From NCBI GenBank assembly GCA_030562215.1, contig JAUPFL010000002.1:1054001-1118000 (forward strand): a DNA stretch of 64,000 nt, written 5' to 3'. Source of the DNA: Peribacillus frigoritolerans. Its GTDB lineage: Bacteria > Bacillota > Bacilli > Bacillales > DSM-1321. Shown here one piece after another: positions 41,556 through 51,333 of the stretch; the stretch's first letter is position 1; every line of letters starts with the position of its first letter. The position numbers and the translations under genes are program-made. Under the pieces are notes generated by a model, which worked only from the letters and a program-made list of their open reading frames with translations, was not told where the DNA came from and did not search any database.

Positions 41556-41631
41556 TTATTTGATACTTACCCGAATTCGAATTCTTAGTATTATGGATAT
41601 AAGAACAAGTATTCGGGGGGGGTAACGAAAA

Positions 41632-42631
41632 ATGAGCAAAGTGTTTAGCAATTTACTAAAGCACATTGATAAATTACCACATACGAAAAAAGAACAAGTA
41701 TATCAATGGGTAAAACGCTATGTTCAGCCTTCTTCCTCTGTCGGTGGTCGTCTAATCAACGAAATGAGAGAAACTCGTTTCAAAGAAGGGTTTGTATGCC
41801 CTCATTGTGAATCTGAACACGTTGTTCGGTTCGGAAAATATAATGGTCGCCAACGTTATCGTTGTAAATGTTGTAGTAAAACCTTTACTGATACGACTAA
41901 CACTGTTTTATATCGCACCCGAAAAGGAGACGAGTGGATTACATTTGTTGAATGTATGTTTAAAGGTTATTCCCTACGAAAATCGGCTGAAATTGTAGGG
42001 GTTACTTGGGTTACACTTTTCTATTGGAGACACAAGTTGCTAAACGCTCTCAAACAAATGGATTTTGAACATTTTGAAGGTATCGTTGAAATTGACGAGA
42101 CCTATTTCCTATACTCTGAAAAAGGAAAACGAGGCATTACAGACCGAAAACCTCGAAAGCGTGGCGGAAAATCTAAACATAGAGGTATCAGCCACGAACA
42201 AGTTTGCGTTCTTGTTGCCAGAGACCGTACCAAAGCAACTGTTTCTAAAGTTGCTTGTATGGGGTGAGTTGTGAAAGATAAAGTAGATAAAATGATTGGT
42301 TCTAAGTTAACCGCTGACAACGTACTTGTAACAGATGCTTGGAGAGCCTATAAAACGTATGCGAAAGAAAAAGGATTAGAACATTATAGAATTAAATCCA
42401 CTGATGGTAAGTACCTTCTCAAAGGCTCATATCACATTCAAAATGTCAATGGTCTCCATTCTCGTATTGGCTACAAAATACCTCGACAATTACCTCGCTT
42501 GGTTCTTGTTTATTGATAGTCGTAGTAACGAAAGTACGAGACATAATATCAAAGGATTTTTATTAAAATCCTTTGTATTTGAAATGACAGATACTTATGA
42601 TAGTTTACGCTTGTCAAAATTCAATTTGTAG
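41632..42631 (+). pseudogene. IS1595-family transposase, decayed
   Basis: N-terminal region with a zinc ribbon (CPHCESEHVVRFGKYNGRQR, then RCKCCSKTF at about 62-85), a helix-turn-helix-like part (SLRKSAEIVGVTWVTLFYWR), and the ISXO2-like catalytic domain with first Asp in VEIDETYF (about 158) and second Asp in VLVTDAWRAY (about 235). An in-frame TGA at 42265 (expected Arg) interrupts it, reading continues in the same frame, then near 42460 about a dozen codons appear deleted with a change of frame before ATKYLDNYLAWF and the ending LSKFNL. GGGGGGG ribosome-site-like stretch before ATG 41632. These defects differ from the simple homopolymer errors elsewhere, so it is probably truly inactive. 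Confidence 0.85.
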
Positions 42632-42669
42632 TCCATATTCGACTAACGAAGTACATTTGGAGTGGTAAA

Positions 42670-43257
42670 GTGGAAATATATATTAGAGAACAAGTGTATT
42701 CTTTTAATCAAGAACACGACTTTTTGGTTAATCCTTCACCTAAGACAGTATACGAAATTGATGCAGAAGACATTGGGATTGAGGAATTCTTTATCCTATT
42801 TTTCTCCAGCTTAAATCAGTTTCCGTTGTTTTATTACCTTTGAATGGTATGACTGGGATGTTGATGGAATGAGAGACCAGTTAGATAAACTTGGGGTAAT
42901 TTATACGCATAAGTCCGTCCCTCAAAAACAGCATATAGAATGACCGAATATGGAGAAATCCATTTCGATATATTGATTTTTAGTGTCGAGGTTAGAGATA
43001 AAAATCAACTATCTGAAATTATTTTTAAATCCCTTATTCCATTTCATCTCTTTATAATTTCAAATCAGAATACTGTAACATTTGGTGAAAGGTTTGACCA
43101 TGAGGACGGCGTAAAGTTGAATATGAATGAATCTACAACTTTTTGTAAATTGGAATACGATATCCCCTCTACCTATTTGGTAACAAACCAATTGAAAAAT
43201 ATGGATGAATTGATTGCTGTTCTTCCTGAAAAGTTAAAAGTTGTGAAAGAAGATTAA
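42670..43257 (+). CDS. Passenger protein of the IS1595-like element, unknown function (two frameshifts)
   Basis: About 195 residues after correction. Start GTG 42670 (GGAGTGG upstream at 42659-42665) gives MEIYIREQVYSFNQEHDF. One extra T at about 42829-42832 and one missing A at about 42925 break the frame; corrected joins are FPLFITFEWYDWDVD and SVPQKTAYRMTEYGE. Acidic, no membrane helix or signal, no catalytic motif that I recognise. It lies inside the terminal repeats and downstream of the transposase, so it travels with the element. It might be an accessory or cargo protein. Confidence 0.6.
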
Positions 43258-43344
43258 GTTATCTAGTTAAACAATCGCACCTGTAGTTTAACAATAATAG
43301 GGGCAAGCCTGATAAAAGGGGTTTCCCTATTTAATATTTAAATT

Positions 43345-43368
43345 TCAACATTAACATTTAACAGAACC
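43345..43368 (-). repeat. Right terminal inverted repeat
   Basis: On the reverse strand GGTTCTGTTAAA, TGTT, AATGTTGA; pairs with the left end. Confidence 0.8.
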
Positions 43369-43493
43369 TTTTTTTATAAAACATTGATAAAATCCACATT
43401 TTTGTAAAGACTATGGGTATATGGTAAAGATGTTATAAAAATAATGGTAAAATGATAAGGAGTTGATTCAAAAAATCGGGAGTGAAGAAAAAC

Positions 43494-43955
43494 ATGAAGT
43501 GGACAGCAAAAGATCTTGACATGTATATGCAGTCAAAAGAGTATGTGGATACCGTTTTGATACCTTTGGTTCCCTTATCTTTTAAAGGGCAAATGAAGCA
43601 AACGGGCTCAATGAATGAATTTCTTACCATTTTAAGCTTGGAAATTGAAAAGCAGATGAAAGGAAGAATTCTTTTATTGCCGACATTTCATTATTTTAGT
43701 GATGAAATGGATAAGGTTGAACGGTTAAAGGGTTGGGTCAATGAAGTGAAAGAAAATAAATTCGAGCATGTTTTCCTTCTTACATCGGATTTCGAGTGGA
43801 AAAAGGAAGAGCGGGAATTAGAAAATAATTTAGTATGGATTCCGGCCATTCCCTTGGAGGGGCTTGAAATTGAACAAGCAAGGGAAATGATAAACCAGCA
43901 AGTTCTCCAAATCCTTGATATTTTCTCTTATAATTGGAAAAATGAAAAAAAGTAG
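43494..43955 (+). CDS. ypiF: YpiF, DUF2487 protein
   Basis: 153 residues, MKWTAKDLDMYMQSKEYVDT at the N-terminus, a predicted alpha/beta fold with VFLLTSDFEWKKEERELENN in the middle. It precedes qcrA in B. subtilis and other Bacilli, and the conserved linkage suggests a role with the cytochrome bc complex, not proven. ATG 43494 has GGGAG at 43478-43482; an in-frame GTG at 43482 overlaps that site. Intact. Its promoter region is now provided partly by the IS right flank (for example TTGTAAAG..GGTAAAAT near 43403-43454). Confidence 0.85.
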   Translation: MKWTAKDLDMYMQSKEYVDTVLIPLVPLSFKGQMKQTGSMNEFLTILSLEIEKQMKGRILLLPTFHYFSDEMDKVERLKGWVNEVKENKFEHVFLLTSDFEWKKEERELENNLVWIPAIPLEGLEIEQAREMINQQVLQILDIFSYNWKNEKK

Positions 43956-44115
43956 GATTTTTCGCATAATTTGACACATAGTTGCCACCTTTTGGGTTTT
44001 ACAAATATTGACCTTGGTAAATTATTGAGATATCATGGAAATGTCCTAGTTTTATAGTGTCGCTATTTATTGGTCCTTTGGGCTCTCAGTATAGTAATAG
44101 AGGGGGGGAAAACGC

Positions 44116-44622
44116 ATGAGCAAGCATAATGTTTCACGACGTCAATTCCTTAATTACACACTTACTGGCGTTGGTGGATTTATGGCGGCCGGTATGTTGA
44201 TGCCTATGGTTAGGTTTGCAATTGATCCTGTATTATCAGCTGATAAAGGCGGGGATTACGTTGCAACTAAGCAGAAGGTAGGTGAACTGACTACCGAACC
44301 AACCCGTGTCGACTTTAGTTTTAAACAGGTCGATGGGTGGTATGAGTCTGAAGAAACGAATACAGCTTGGGTTTACAAAACGGACGATGGTAAGATCGTT
44401 GCATTATCTCCAATCTGTAAACATTTAGGCTGTACGGTAGGGTGGAATACGGATAAGACTAATCCGAATCAATTTTTCTGTCCTTGCCATTACGGCAGGT
44501 ATACGAAAGATGGGATGAATGTGAAGGGGACACCACCGGTTTCACCATTGGATGTCTTTGACACGAAAGAAAAAGATGGAATACTTTATTTGGGTCAACT
44601 AAAACCGCATGGGGAGGCGTAA
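44116..44622 (+). CDS. qcrA: Menaquinol:cytochrome c reductase, Rieske iron-sulfur subunit
   Basis: Electron transfer from menaquinol to cytochrome c in the bc complex. N-terminal twin-Arg signal anchor SRRQFLNYTLTG, a hydrophobic helix, then the outside Rieske domain with CKHLGC at about 108-113 and CPCHYG at about 129-134 binding the 2Fe-2S cluster. 168 residues. AGAGGGGGGG before ATG 44116. First gene of the qcrABC operon; qcrB follows three bases later. Intact. Confidence 0.97.
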   Translation: MSKHNVSRRQFLNYTLTGVGGFMAAGMLMPMVRFAIDPVLSADKGGDYVATKQKVGELTTEPTRVDFSFKQVDGWYESEETNTAWVYKTDDGKIVALSPICKHLGCTVGWNTDKTNPNQFFCPCHYGRYTKDGMNVKGTPPVSPLDVFDTKEKDGILYLGQLKPHGEA

Positions 44623-44625
44623 ACA

Positions 44626-45300
44626 TTGCTAACAAAGTTATATGACTGGGTGGACGAGCGTTTAGATATTACGCCGTTATGGCGGGATATTGCTGACCAT
44701 GAGGTTCCTGAACATGTTAACCCCGCACATCATTTTTCTGCATTCGTATATTGTTTTGGTGGGTTAACTTTCTTTATTACGGTCATCCAAATCTTGTCAG
44801 GTATGTTCTTGACGATGTACTATGTCCCGGACATTAAAAATGCTTGGGAATCTGTTTATTATTTGCAAAATGAAGTTGCCTTCGGTCAAATTGTCCGTGG
44901 TATGCATCACTGGGGAGCAAGTCTAGTTATCGTTATGATGTTTTTACATACTCTTCGTGTCTTCTTCCAGGGAGCTTACAAAAAACCGCGTGAATTGAAC
45001 TGGATGGTCGGCGTATTGATTTTCTTCATCATGCTGGCATTAGGCTTGACTGGTTATTTATTGCCATGGGATATGAAAGCGCTATTCGCAACGAAAGTTA
45101 CTTTGACAATTGTCGAATCGGTACCGTTGATGGGACCGGCACTCAAGACATTGATCGCAGGAGATCCAACCATCGTTGGAGCACAGACATTGACACGATT
45201 CTTTGCAATTCATGTATTCTTCCTGCCTGCAGCATTATTTGCTTTACTAGCGGCTCATTTCCTGATGATCCGAAAACAAGGTATTTCAGGTCCACTATAA
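44626..45300 (+). CDS. qcrB: Menaquinol:cytochrome c reductase, cytochrome b subunit
   Basis: Four-helix cytochrome b6-type subunit, 224 residues. Starts at TTG 44626 with GGGGAGG overlapping the end of qcrA. Heme ligands are visible in helices B and D: GMHHWGASLVIV..FLHTLRVF and FFAIHVFFLPAALFALLAAHF. The Cys near residue 43 (VYCFGG) is where b6-type proteins bind an extra heme covalently, a feature reported for Bacillus. Intact. Confidence 0.96.
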   Translation: MLTKLYDWVDERLDITPLWRDIADHEVPEHVNPAHHFSAFVYCFGGLTFFITVIQILSGMFLTMYYVPDIKNAWESVYYLQNEVAFGQIVRGMHHWGASLVIVMMFLHTLRVFFQGAYKKPRELNWMVGVLIFFIMLALGLTGYLLPWDMKALFATKVTLTIVESVPLMGPALKTLIAGDPTIVGAQTLTRFFAIHVFFLPAALFALLAAHFLMIRKQGISGPL

Positions 45301-45355
45301 AAGAATGGTGAACCAAGAACCAAAAAACCTTTTCATAAAGGAGGGGAATTGTTCA

Positions 45356-46122
45356 ATGCATCGTGGGAAAGGTATGAAATTCGTAGGTGACTCGCGTATC
45401 TCCGCGGACCGTAAACCGAATATTCCGAAAGATTATTCAGAATATCCTGGGAAAACAGAAGCATTTTGGCCTAATTTCCTTTTAAAAGAATGGATGGTAG
45501 GAGCTGTATTTCTTGTAGGTTATCTTTGCCTGACAATCGCACATCCGTCACCACTGGAAAGGATAGCAGATCCTACAGATACAGCGTATATTCCGCTGCC
45601 AGACTGGTATTTCCTATTCCTTTACCAATTACTTAAGTATACTTATGCTTCAGGTCCTTATAATGCAATCGGGGCTCTAGTAATACCTGGTTTGGCTTTC
45701 GGAGCGTTGCTCTTGGCACCTTTTTTAGATCGTGGTCCAGAGCGGAGCCCGGCAAAACGTCCTTTTGCTGTAGGCTTCATGCTATTGGCAATTGCCGGCG
45801 TTTTCTATTTAACATGGGAGTCTGCAGCCCACCACGATTGGGAAGCTTCCAAGAAACAAGGAGCGATCGTGGAAGGTGCAGACATTGATAAAGAGAGCGA
45901 TGGGTATAAACTGATGGATTCCAGTGGCTGTATTAGCTGTCACGGAGCAGAGTTAACTGGTGGAGCAGGAGCGCCAAGCTTAATTGACACTGGCTTGAGT
46001 CCAGAAGAAATCTCTAAAATCGCAGTCAAAGGCCAGGTGCCATGCCAGCTGGCATGTTCAAAGGTACAGATGAAGAATTGGCAACATTAGCAGAATTTGT
46101 ATCTGGTTTATCGACAAAGTAA
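45356..46122 (+). CDS. qcrC: Menaquinol:cytochrome c reductase, subunit IV/cytochrome c fusion (one frameshift)
   Basis: N-terminal part like subunit IV of b6f with three helices (LPDWYFLFLYQLLKYTY is the Qo-site PDWY motif as in the family), C-terminal c-type heme domain with CISCHG at about 198-203. One G is missing at about 46039 (CCAGGTGCC for CCAGGGTGCC); correction gives GAMPAGMFKG with the axial Met and stop at 46120. ATG 45356 with AAGGAGGGG at 45338-45346. About 255 residues. Completes the qcrABC operon. Confidence 0.95.
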
Positions 46123-46162
46123 TATAGCCATCAACAGCATTTTCTTTCAAATGCTGCAAATG

Positions 46163-46193
46163 AAGCTGACGACTACGGTTGTCGGCTTTTTTA
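46163..46193 (+). terminator. Terminator after qcrABC
   Basis: AGCTGACGAC-TACG-GTTGTCGGCT with two G-T pairs, then TTTTTT. Confidence 0.85.
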
Positions 46194-46300
46194 TTGGTAA
46201 ATTGAAGCGTAAATGAGAAGAAATTGAAATGGATACTTGGTTTTCTGGTTGATGGCCTGTAAAATGAATATACTTGAGAATGATAAGTGAGGGTAAAAGA

Positions 46301-46924
46301 ATGAATGTTATTTACAGTTGGCTTGCAAATCGGCAAATGCTAGCTTTGTTATTATTAATAAATATATTCGGTACTGCCTATGGATATTATTGGTACGGCA
46401 GTCAATTGGAAAACACTCCGGCGATTTTTTTGGCATTTGTACCGGACAGCCCGACAGCTAGCCTGTTCTTTGTCTTTGTTTTATTGGGGTTCCTGTTAAA
46501 AAGGAATTTCGGACTTATGGAAGCGTTGGCGATTATAACACTATTCAAATATGGAATATGGGCAGTTGTAATGAATTTTATGACCTTCGTGACAACAGGT
46601 TCATTGCCATGGGAAGGTTATATGTTAATGGCTTCTCATTTGGGGATGGCGATACAAGGGGTATTATATGCACCATTTTATCGAATAAAACCTTGGCATT
46701 TGATAGTGGCAGGTATTTGGACCATACATAATGACATAATCGATTATGTTTTTGAAATGATGCCAATTTATCGTGATTTATTGGTATATATGAATTCGAT
46801 AGGTTATTTCACTTTTTGGCTCAGTATACTATCCATTTTTGTCGGCTGGTACTTTGGATATAGAAAAAGCGAATCACCCTATCCATCATCCATTAAAAAG
46901 TTAACTCTAAATACAGCTTTGTAA
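46301..46924 (+). CDS. ypjA: Membrane protein YpjA (DUF1405)
   Basis: 207 residues with about five to six helices; MLALLLLINIFGTAYGYYWYG, FLAFVPDSPTASLFF and GYMLMASHLGMAIQGVLY are typical DUF1405 stretches. Found after qcrABC in Bacilli; role unknown. ATG 46301 follows GTGAGGG; an upstream in-frame start at 46274 lacks a ribosome site. The terminator stem overlaps its last codons. Confidence 0.85.
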   Translation: MNVIYSWLANRQMLALLLLINIFGTAYGYYWYGSQLENTPAIFLAFVPDSPTASLFFVFVLLGFLLKRNFGLMEALAIITLFKYGIWAVVMNFMTFVTTGSLPWEGYMLMASHLGMAIQGVLYAPFYRIKPWHLIVAGIWTIHNDIIDYVFEMMPIYRDLLVYMNSIGYFTFWLSILSIFVGWYFGYRKSESPYPSSIKKLTLNTAL

Positions 46925-46945
46925 AAGCAGGGTTAACTTTTTTAT
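46896..46945 (+). terminator. Terminator overlapping the ypjA 3' end
   Basis: AAAAGTTAAC (46896-46905) and GTTAACTTTT (46932-46941), T-rich tail; the left arm is inside the coding region. Confidence 0.75.
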
Positions 46946-47015
46946 GTTGAACGAGGTCTACTCATGTTTTTTCTTTCATATCGTTTTAGTAGAGATATGA
47001 GGAGGGACGAGTAGC

Positions 47016-47851
47016 ATGTTAAAAAATTCATATTAACCATTGCTGTTTTATTTGTCGTCTTACATTTCCCTGTCTATGCAGAATCCTCTTCAAGTTTGGA
47101 GCAATTAGATAACATTTCCGATAGAGCCTTGGAAATGACCAAGTTGAAGCGATATGGAGATTCGGAAAAGATGCTGACGTTTTTTTCTGACCGGTTTTTA
47201 AAAGAGACAGCGAAAGAGCAGATCCTTGACATGGACGAACTTCGAATTATCACCGTAGCTCATAATGAGGCGTTGATGACAATAAAGGATATGAACAAGG
47301 GTGATTCCGAAAAGGTTAATTCTGTTACAAAGTTCCGGCTTGTTGTTGATGCGGTCAAGTCTACCCATCAGCCCCTCTGGACAGAGATGGAGGATCAAAT
47401 GATGAATTCTTTCCAGCAGACAAAGAATGCCGCGATCAACCAAGACACAATTACCTTCAATAGCCAATTGAACTTATTCCTATCACAATATGAAATGATA
47501 TATCCAAGCTTGAAAGTCGACCTTTCCAAAGAAACGATGCAACAACTGGACACGAGGATTCAATACATCAACCAATACCGTCCGGAGGTAATCAATGATG
47601 GGGATAGTCAAAAGGAACTGGATGCGTTGCAAAACGAACTAACCTCCATTTTTGATGATATGGGGGAAGATGATGCAGATCCTTCCCTTTGGTGGGTCAT
47701 CATATCGACAGGCTCAATCATCATCATGACGCTTTCTTATGTAGGCTGGAGAAAATATAAAGGTGATAGGGAAAACCAAGGAAAGAACATAATGATTAAA
47801 AAGACAGGGGAAGAGAACACTATATTTGACACGGTTGCCTTCAATCCATAG
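47016..47851 (+). CDS. ypjB: Sporulation protein YpjB (one frameshift)
   Basis: About 278 residues. An N-terminal signal peptide KFILTIAVLFVVLHFPVYA becomes visible only after adding one A in the run 47021-47026; the raw frame stops after six codons. Central helical domain outside the membrane, C-terminal helix WWVIISTGSIIIMTLSYVGW and a short basic tail inside. In B. subtilis ypjB lies between ypjA and ypjC and is linked to sporulation. GGAGGG at 47001-47006. Confidence 0.85.
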
Positions 47852-47884
47852 AATTAAGGGTAATACTAGTTATAGGAGGATACC

Positions 47885-48559
47885 ATGTATTTCATTTATT
47901 TGGCGATTATCATTTTAATCCCGATTTATGCACAAATGAAAGTGAAAAGCACGTATAAAAAATATTCAAAGGTATCGGCCTCTTCCGGTATGAGTGGTGC
48001 TGAGACTGCTCGGGCCATTTTAGATCAAAATGGACTGTTCAATGTCAGGGTCGAAGAGACACCTGGAATGCTCTCGGACCATTATGACCCAAGGGATAAA
48101 ACGGTGCGTTTATCAACGGATAACTATCACGGCCATTCAGTTGCCGGTGTAGCGGTTGCAGCCCATGAAGTTGGACATGCGATTCAAGATAAAGAAGCCT
48201 ATGCATTCTTGCGTTTCCGACATGCATTAGTACCGGTAGCTAATTTTGGCTCTAACATATCTTGGATTTTGATTTTAATCGGGATGTTAGCTTCACTTCC
48301 TGGGTTGCTATTGGCGGGTATCGTATTTATGGCAGCCGCTGTATTGTTCCAAGTGATAACCCTGCCGGTTGAATTCAATGCCTCTTCTCGGGCGATGGAT
48401 CAACTCGTTTCCGCTGGGGTCATCCGGAATGATGAAGAACGGGAAACGAAAAAAGTATTAAGTGCCGCTGCGATGACTTATGTTGCTGCCGCTCTTGTAG
48501 CCGTACTGGAATTAGTTCGTCTTCTGCTCATGTATACAGGAATGAGGGAAGAAGATTAA
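47885..48559 (+). CDS. Zinc metallopeptidase, YugP family
   Basis: 224 residues, four hydrophobic segments, zinc-binding HEVGHAIQD (HExxH) at about 97-105 preceded by GHSVAGVAVAA. Pfam Zn_peptidase_2 type, membrane bound with the active site probably inside. B. subtilis has the family member YugP elsewhere on its chromosome; a copy at this position is a local difference, so no symbol is given. AGGAGG at 47873-47878. Intact. Confidence 0.88.
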   Translation: MYFIYLAIIILIPIYAQMKVKSTYKKYSKVSASSGMSGAETARAILDQNGLFNVRVEETPGMLSDHYDPRDKTVRLSTDNYHGHSVAGVAVAAHEVGHAIQDKEAYAFLRFRHALVPVANFGSNISWILILIGMLASLPGLLLAGIVFMAAAVLFQVITLPVEFNASSRAMDQLVSAGVIRNDEERETKKVLSAAAMTYVAAALVAVLELVRLLLMYTGMREED

Positions 48560-48563
48560 TTTG

Positions 48564-48600
48564 AAAAAGGACACCATCTTGGATGGGGTCCTTTTTCATT
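48564..48600 (+). terminator. Terminator between the metallopeptidase gene and ypjC
   Basis: AAAAAGGAC-CCATC / GATGG-GTCCTTTTT symmetrical hairpin; can serve both convergent genes. Confidence 0.9.
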
Positions 48601-48696
48601 TTTAAGGGTATTTGTTGCACATCGCTAATAAAATTCAGTTAGACAGGGCAACATTCATAAGGATTGCATTCCATCGGTATGCCACAAATCAATGGA

Positions 48697-49568
48697 TTAC
48701 CTTTCAATGGGATTCTTGTTCTCATCAAGGGTAAAGCCCTCACCCAATACGTCATGAACTTCACTTACTGATACAAATGCATGAGGGTCCACAGAAGTTA
48801 TGGCATTTTTAAGCGGACTAACTCATTTTTGCCAACAACACAATAGAGGACTTCGCGGTCATTGCGTGTAAATGACCCATATCCCCTTAATACAGTTACG
48901 CCCCGCTCCATATCATTCATGATTTTTTCAGCAATTTCCTTGTTTTTATCACTAATGATCATTGCACCTCTAGCAGCATAGGCTCCTTCTTGCATAAAGT
49001 CGATCACTCTGGCACCTATAAAAACGGCAACGAGGGTGTACATCGCTTCCCGGTAATCCAGGTAGGTAAGGATGGATAGGCCAATGACGACGGCATCAAA
49101 GATGAACATGGTCCGTCCCATGCCCATCCCTAAGTAACGATGGGCAAAACGCGCAATGATATCCACTCCGCCTGTTGTACCGCCGTAACGAAAAATGATG
49201 CCCAGCCCGACACCAACCGACACCCCGGCAAACAATGCCACAAGCATCAAATCGTTACCGAGATTGATTTCAATTTCATATCTCTCGAAAACCCATAGCC
49301 AAACGGAGAGGCCAACCGTTCCGATGATCGTATATAAGAAAGATGTACGACCTAAATATTTCCACCCTATTAAAAATAAGGGAATATTCAAAATCAAATT
49401 AGAATAAGAAGGATTTATCCCGATAAGTTGATATATAATCAAGGTAAGACCGGTGAATCCGCCTTCGGCCAAGTTGTTCTGCATATTAAAATGCACGAGG
49501 CCAAATGCGAATATTCCAGCCCCAAAAAGGATGAATATGATATTTTTTAATTTTAAGCCCAAAAGCAT
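48697..49568 (-). CDS. ypjC: YpjC, YitT/DUF2179 membrane protein (one frameshift)
   Basis: About 290 residues: five helices in the YitT domain (GAGIFAFGLVHFNMQNNLAEGG, GGTTGGVDIIARF split by a loop), then the cytosolic DUF2179 domain (GAMIISDKNKEIAEKIMND, GVTVLRGYGSFTRND). One base is missing in the A-run read at about 48807-48812; the corrected end is RLKNAITSVDPHAFVSVSEV and the stop lies at 48697-48699. ATG at 49568 on the reverse strand has GGAGG eight bases upstream. Function unknown. Only gene besides ypzI on the reverse strand. Confidence 0.88.
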
Positions 49569-49736
49569 GTCCCATACCTCCAACGGTTTGCATAGCATTA
49601 ATTTACTTATTATAACTAATTAACCAACTATGGGCAATTTTGATTCGCGAACGTATCTGTTGTCATCTGTTTCACTTTTAGCTAACATGGAGAAGGTATG
49701 ATGTTTGAAAACGAAAATCAAGAATGGGTGACTCAT

Positions 49737-50096
49737 ATGGAAAAGCAAAAGACGATCCAACAAATGCAAGCGGAAGTCGACCAATACATAGGACAATTTA
49801 AAGAAGGATATTTCAGCCCTCTGGCCATGCTCGCCCGCATGTCTGAAGAACTTGGGGAATTGGCTAGGGAAGTCAATCATTACCATGGTGAAAAACCAAA
49901 GAAGGCAACGGAGGAAGAGAATACCATTGAAGCGGAATTGGGGGACATGCTTTTTGTGTTGATTTGTTTTGCCAATTCTTTAGGGATTGACCTTCAAAAC
50001 GCGCATGATTTGGTCATGGAAAAGTTTACAACCCGCGATAAAGATAGATGGACAAGAAAAGAAGAGAAAATGGAGGAGGAAGGTAAAGATGAGTAA
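49737..50096 (+). CDS. ypjD: Nucleotide pyrophosphohydrolase YpjD (MazG-like)
   Basis: About 119 residues, all-alpha NTP pyrophosphohydrolase. The metal-binding EExxE..ExxD pattern is seen in [20 protein letters not shown] and [16 protein letters not shown]. Start ATG 49737 ([19 protein letters not shown]) with GGGTGA at 49727-49732 is preferred to ATG 49698, since family members begin there. Overlaps dapB by eight bases, so the operon ypjD-dapB-mgsA-bshB1-bshA-cca-birA begins here, as in B. subtilis. Confidence 0.9.
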   Translation: MEKQKTIQQMQAEVDQYIGQFKEGYFSPLAMLARMSEELGELAREVNHYHGEKPKKATEEENTIEAELGDMLFVLICFANSLGIDLQNAHDLVMEKFTTRDKDRWTRKEEKMEEEGKDE

Positions 50097-50889
50097 AGTG
50101 AAAGTGATTGTAGCAGGTCCACGTGGCAGAATGGGAAATGAAGCGGTGAAGCTTGTACACAGGACAGAAGGGTTTGAATTGGCAGCTGTCATAGATCGCA
50201 AGCATAACGGGGAAAGCCTTTCCGCAATAGAAGGTTTTCACGGTATTGAAGCACCTGTTTTTTCTGATATAAATGAATGCTTTTCTTCCGTAGAGGCAGA
50301 CGTATTGATCGATTTGACCACACCGGAAGTGGGCATGTTCCATACCGAAACGGCACTAAATCATGGCATCCGCCCTGTAGTGGGAACGACTGGTTTTACA
50401 AAGGAAGATTTAGCAAAGCTGGATTCATTGACAAAAGAAAAGGGCATTGGTTGCATCATCGCGCCAAACTTTGCAATTGGAGCCATTTTGATGATGAAGT
50501 TTTCCCAAATGGCCGCAAAGTATTTCCCGGATGTGGAAATCATAGAAATGCACCATGATCAAAAGCTGGATGCACCTTCTGGAACTGCTTCCAAAACGGC
50601 AGACATGATTGCAGCGGTACGTGAAACAAAACAACAAGGGCACCCCAATGAAAAAGAAACGATCCAGGGGGCAAGAGGTGCAAATATAGATGGCATGCAT
50701 ATCCACAGTGTCCGGCTACCGGGACTCGTTGCCCATCAACAAGTGCTTTTCGGAAGTGATGGAGAGCTATTGACGGTTCGGCATGATTCCTTTAATCGAG
50801 CTTCCTTCATGTCAGGAGTCAAACTTGCTGTCGATACCGTCATGAAATTGGATGTTCTTGTATACGGCTTGGAAAATATTATTGAATAG
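50089..50889 (+). CDS. dapB: 4-hydroxy-tetrahydrodipicolinate reductase
   Basis: Second dedicated step to diaminopimelate and lysine, and thus to peptidoglycan and spore dipicolinate. 266 residues. NAD(P) motif [14 protein letters not shown] at about 8-21 and the catalytic [15 protein letters not shown] at about 156-170. GGAGGAAGG before ATG 50089. The start lies inside the end of ypjD. Intact. Confidence 0.96.
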   Translation: MSKVKVIVAGPRGRMGNEAVKLVHRTEGFELAAVIDRKHNGESLSAIEGFHGIEAPVFSDINECFSSVEADVLIDLTTPEVGMFHTETALNHGIRPVVGTTGFTKEDLAKLDSLTKEKGIGCIIAPNFAIGAILMMKFSQMAAKYFPDVEIIEMHHDQKLDAPSGTASKTADMIAAVRETKQQGHPNEKETIQGARGANIDGMHIHSVRLPGLVAHQQVLFGSDGELLTVRHDSFNRASFMSGVKLAVDTVMKLDVLVYGLENIIE

Positions 50890-50907
50890 GGATCAGGAGG
50901 ATTTACG

Positions 50908-51333
50908 ATGAAAATTGCCTTAATTGCCCATGATATGAAAAAGGAAGATATCATTCAATTTGTGACAGCCTATAAAGATGTATTTGAGCAGCATGAATTA
51001 TTTGCAACAGGTACGACTGGGAAACGAATCATCGAAGAAGTATCACTGCCAGTCCATCGTTTTCATTCAGGACCTCTTGGCGGTGATCAGGAAATAGGTG
51101 CAATGATTGCACGCGGAGAAATGGACATGGTCCTATTTTTCCGCGATCCTTTGACAGCACAGCCACATGAACCTGATGTATCGGCGCTTATACGCCTATC
51201 AGATGTATATGAAATTCCCTTGGCAACAAATATGGGCACTGCAGAAGTGCTGATACAAGGTTTGAAACATGGGTATATGGACTGGCTAAAACTACGGCAA
51301 AAACAAGGTGAGATAAATGATAAACAAAAGTAA
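50908..51333 (+). CDS. mgsA: Methylglyoxal synthase
   Basis: Converts dihydroxyacetone phosphate to methylglyoxal and phosphate, a glycolytic bypass under phosphate shortage. 141 residues. [12 protein letters not shown] at the start, TGTTG phosphate loop at about 36, [14 protein letters not shown] with the catalytic Asp at about 60, and [14 protein letters not shown] at about 81. The downstream bacillithiol genes help detoxify methylglyoxal, which makes the operon meaningful. GGAGGA before ATG. Overlaps the start of bshB1 by 17 bases. Intact. Confidence 0.95.
   Translation: MKIALIAHDMKKEDIIQFVTAYKDVFEQHELFATGTTGKRIIEEVSLPVHRFHSGPLGGDQEIGAMIARGEMDMVLFFRDPLTAQPHEPDVSALIRLSDVYEIPLATNMGTAEVLIQGLKHGYMDWLKLRQKQGEINDKQK

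Larger units (their letters stand above)
41532..43368 (+). mobile_element. IS1595-like insertion element with passenger gene
   Basis: Bounded by 24-base imperfect terminal inverted repeats with 19 matches. It holds a zinc-ribbon IS1595-type transposase (decayed) and a second gene downstream, together 1.84 kb, longer than a simple IS1595 of about 1 kb. It lies between ypiB and ypiF, which are adjacent in B. subtilis. The flanks are both T-rich (left ATTTTTTA, right TTTTTTTA), compatible with an 8-base target duplication with one mismatch. The IS1595 family is known to include members with passenger genes. Confidence 0.82.

Noticed and set aside
41524..43376. Clear 8-base target duplication of the IS1595-like element
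   Set aside because: Both flanks are T-runs (ATTTTTTA and TTTTTTTA), so a duplication cannot be told apart from low-complexity similarity.
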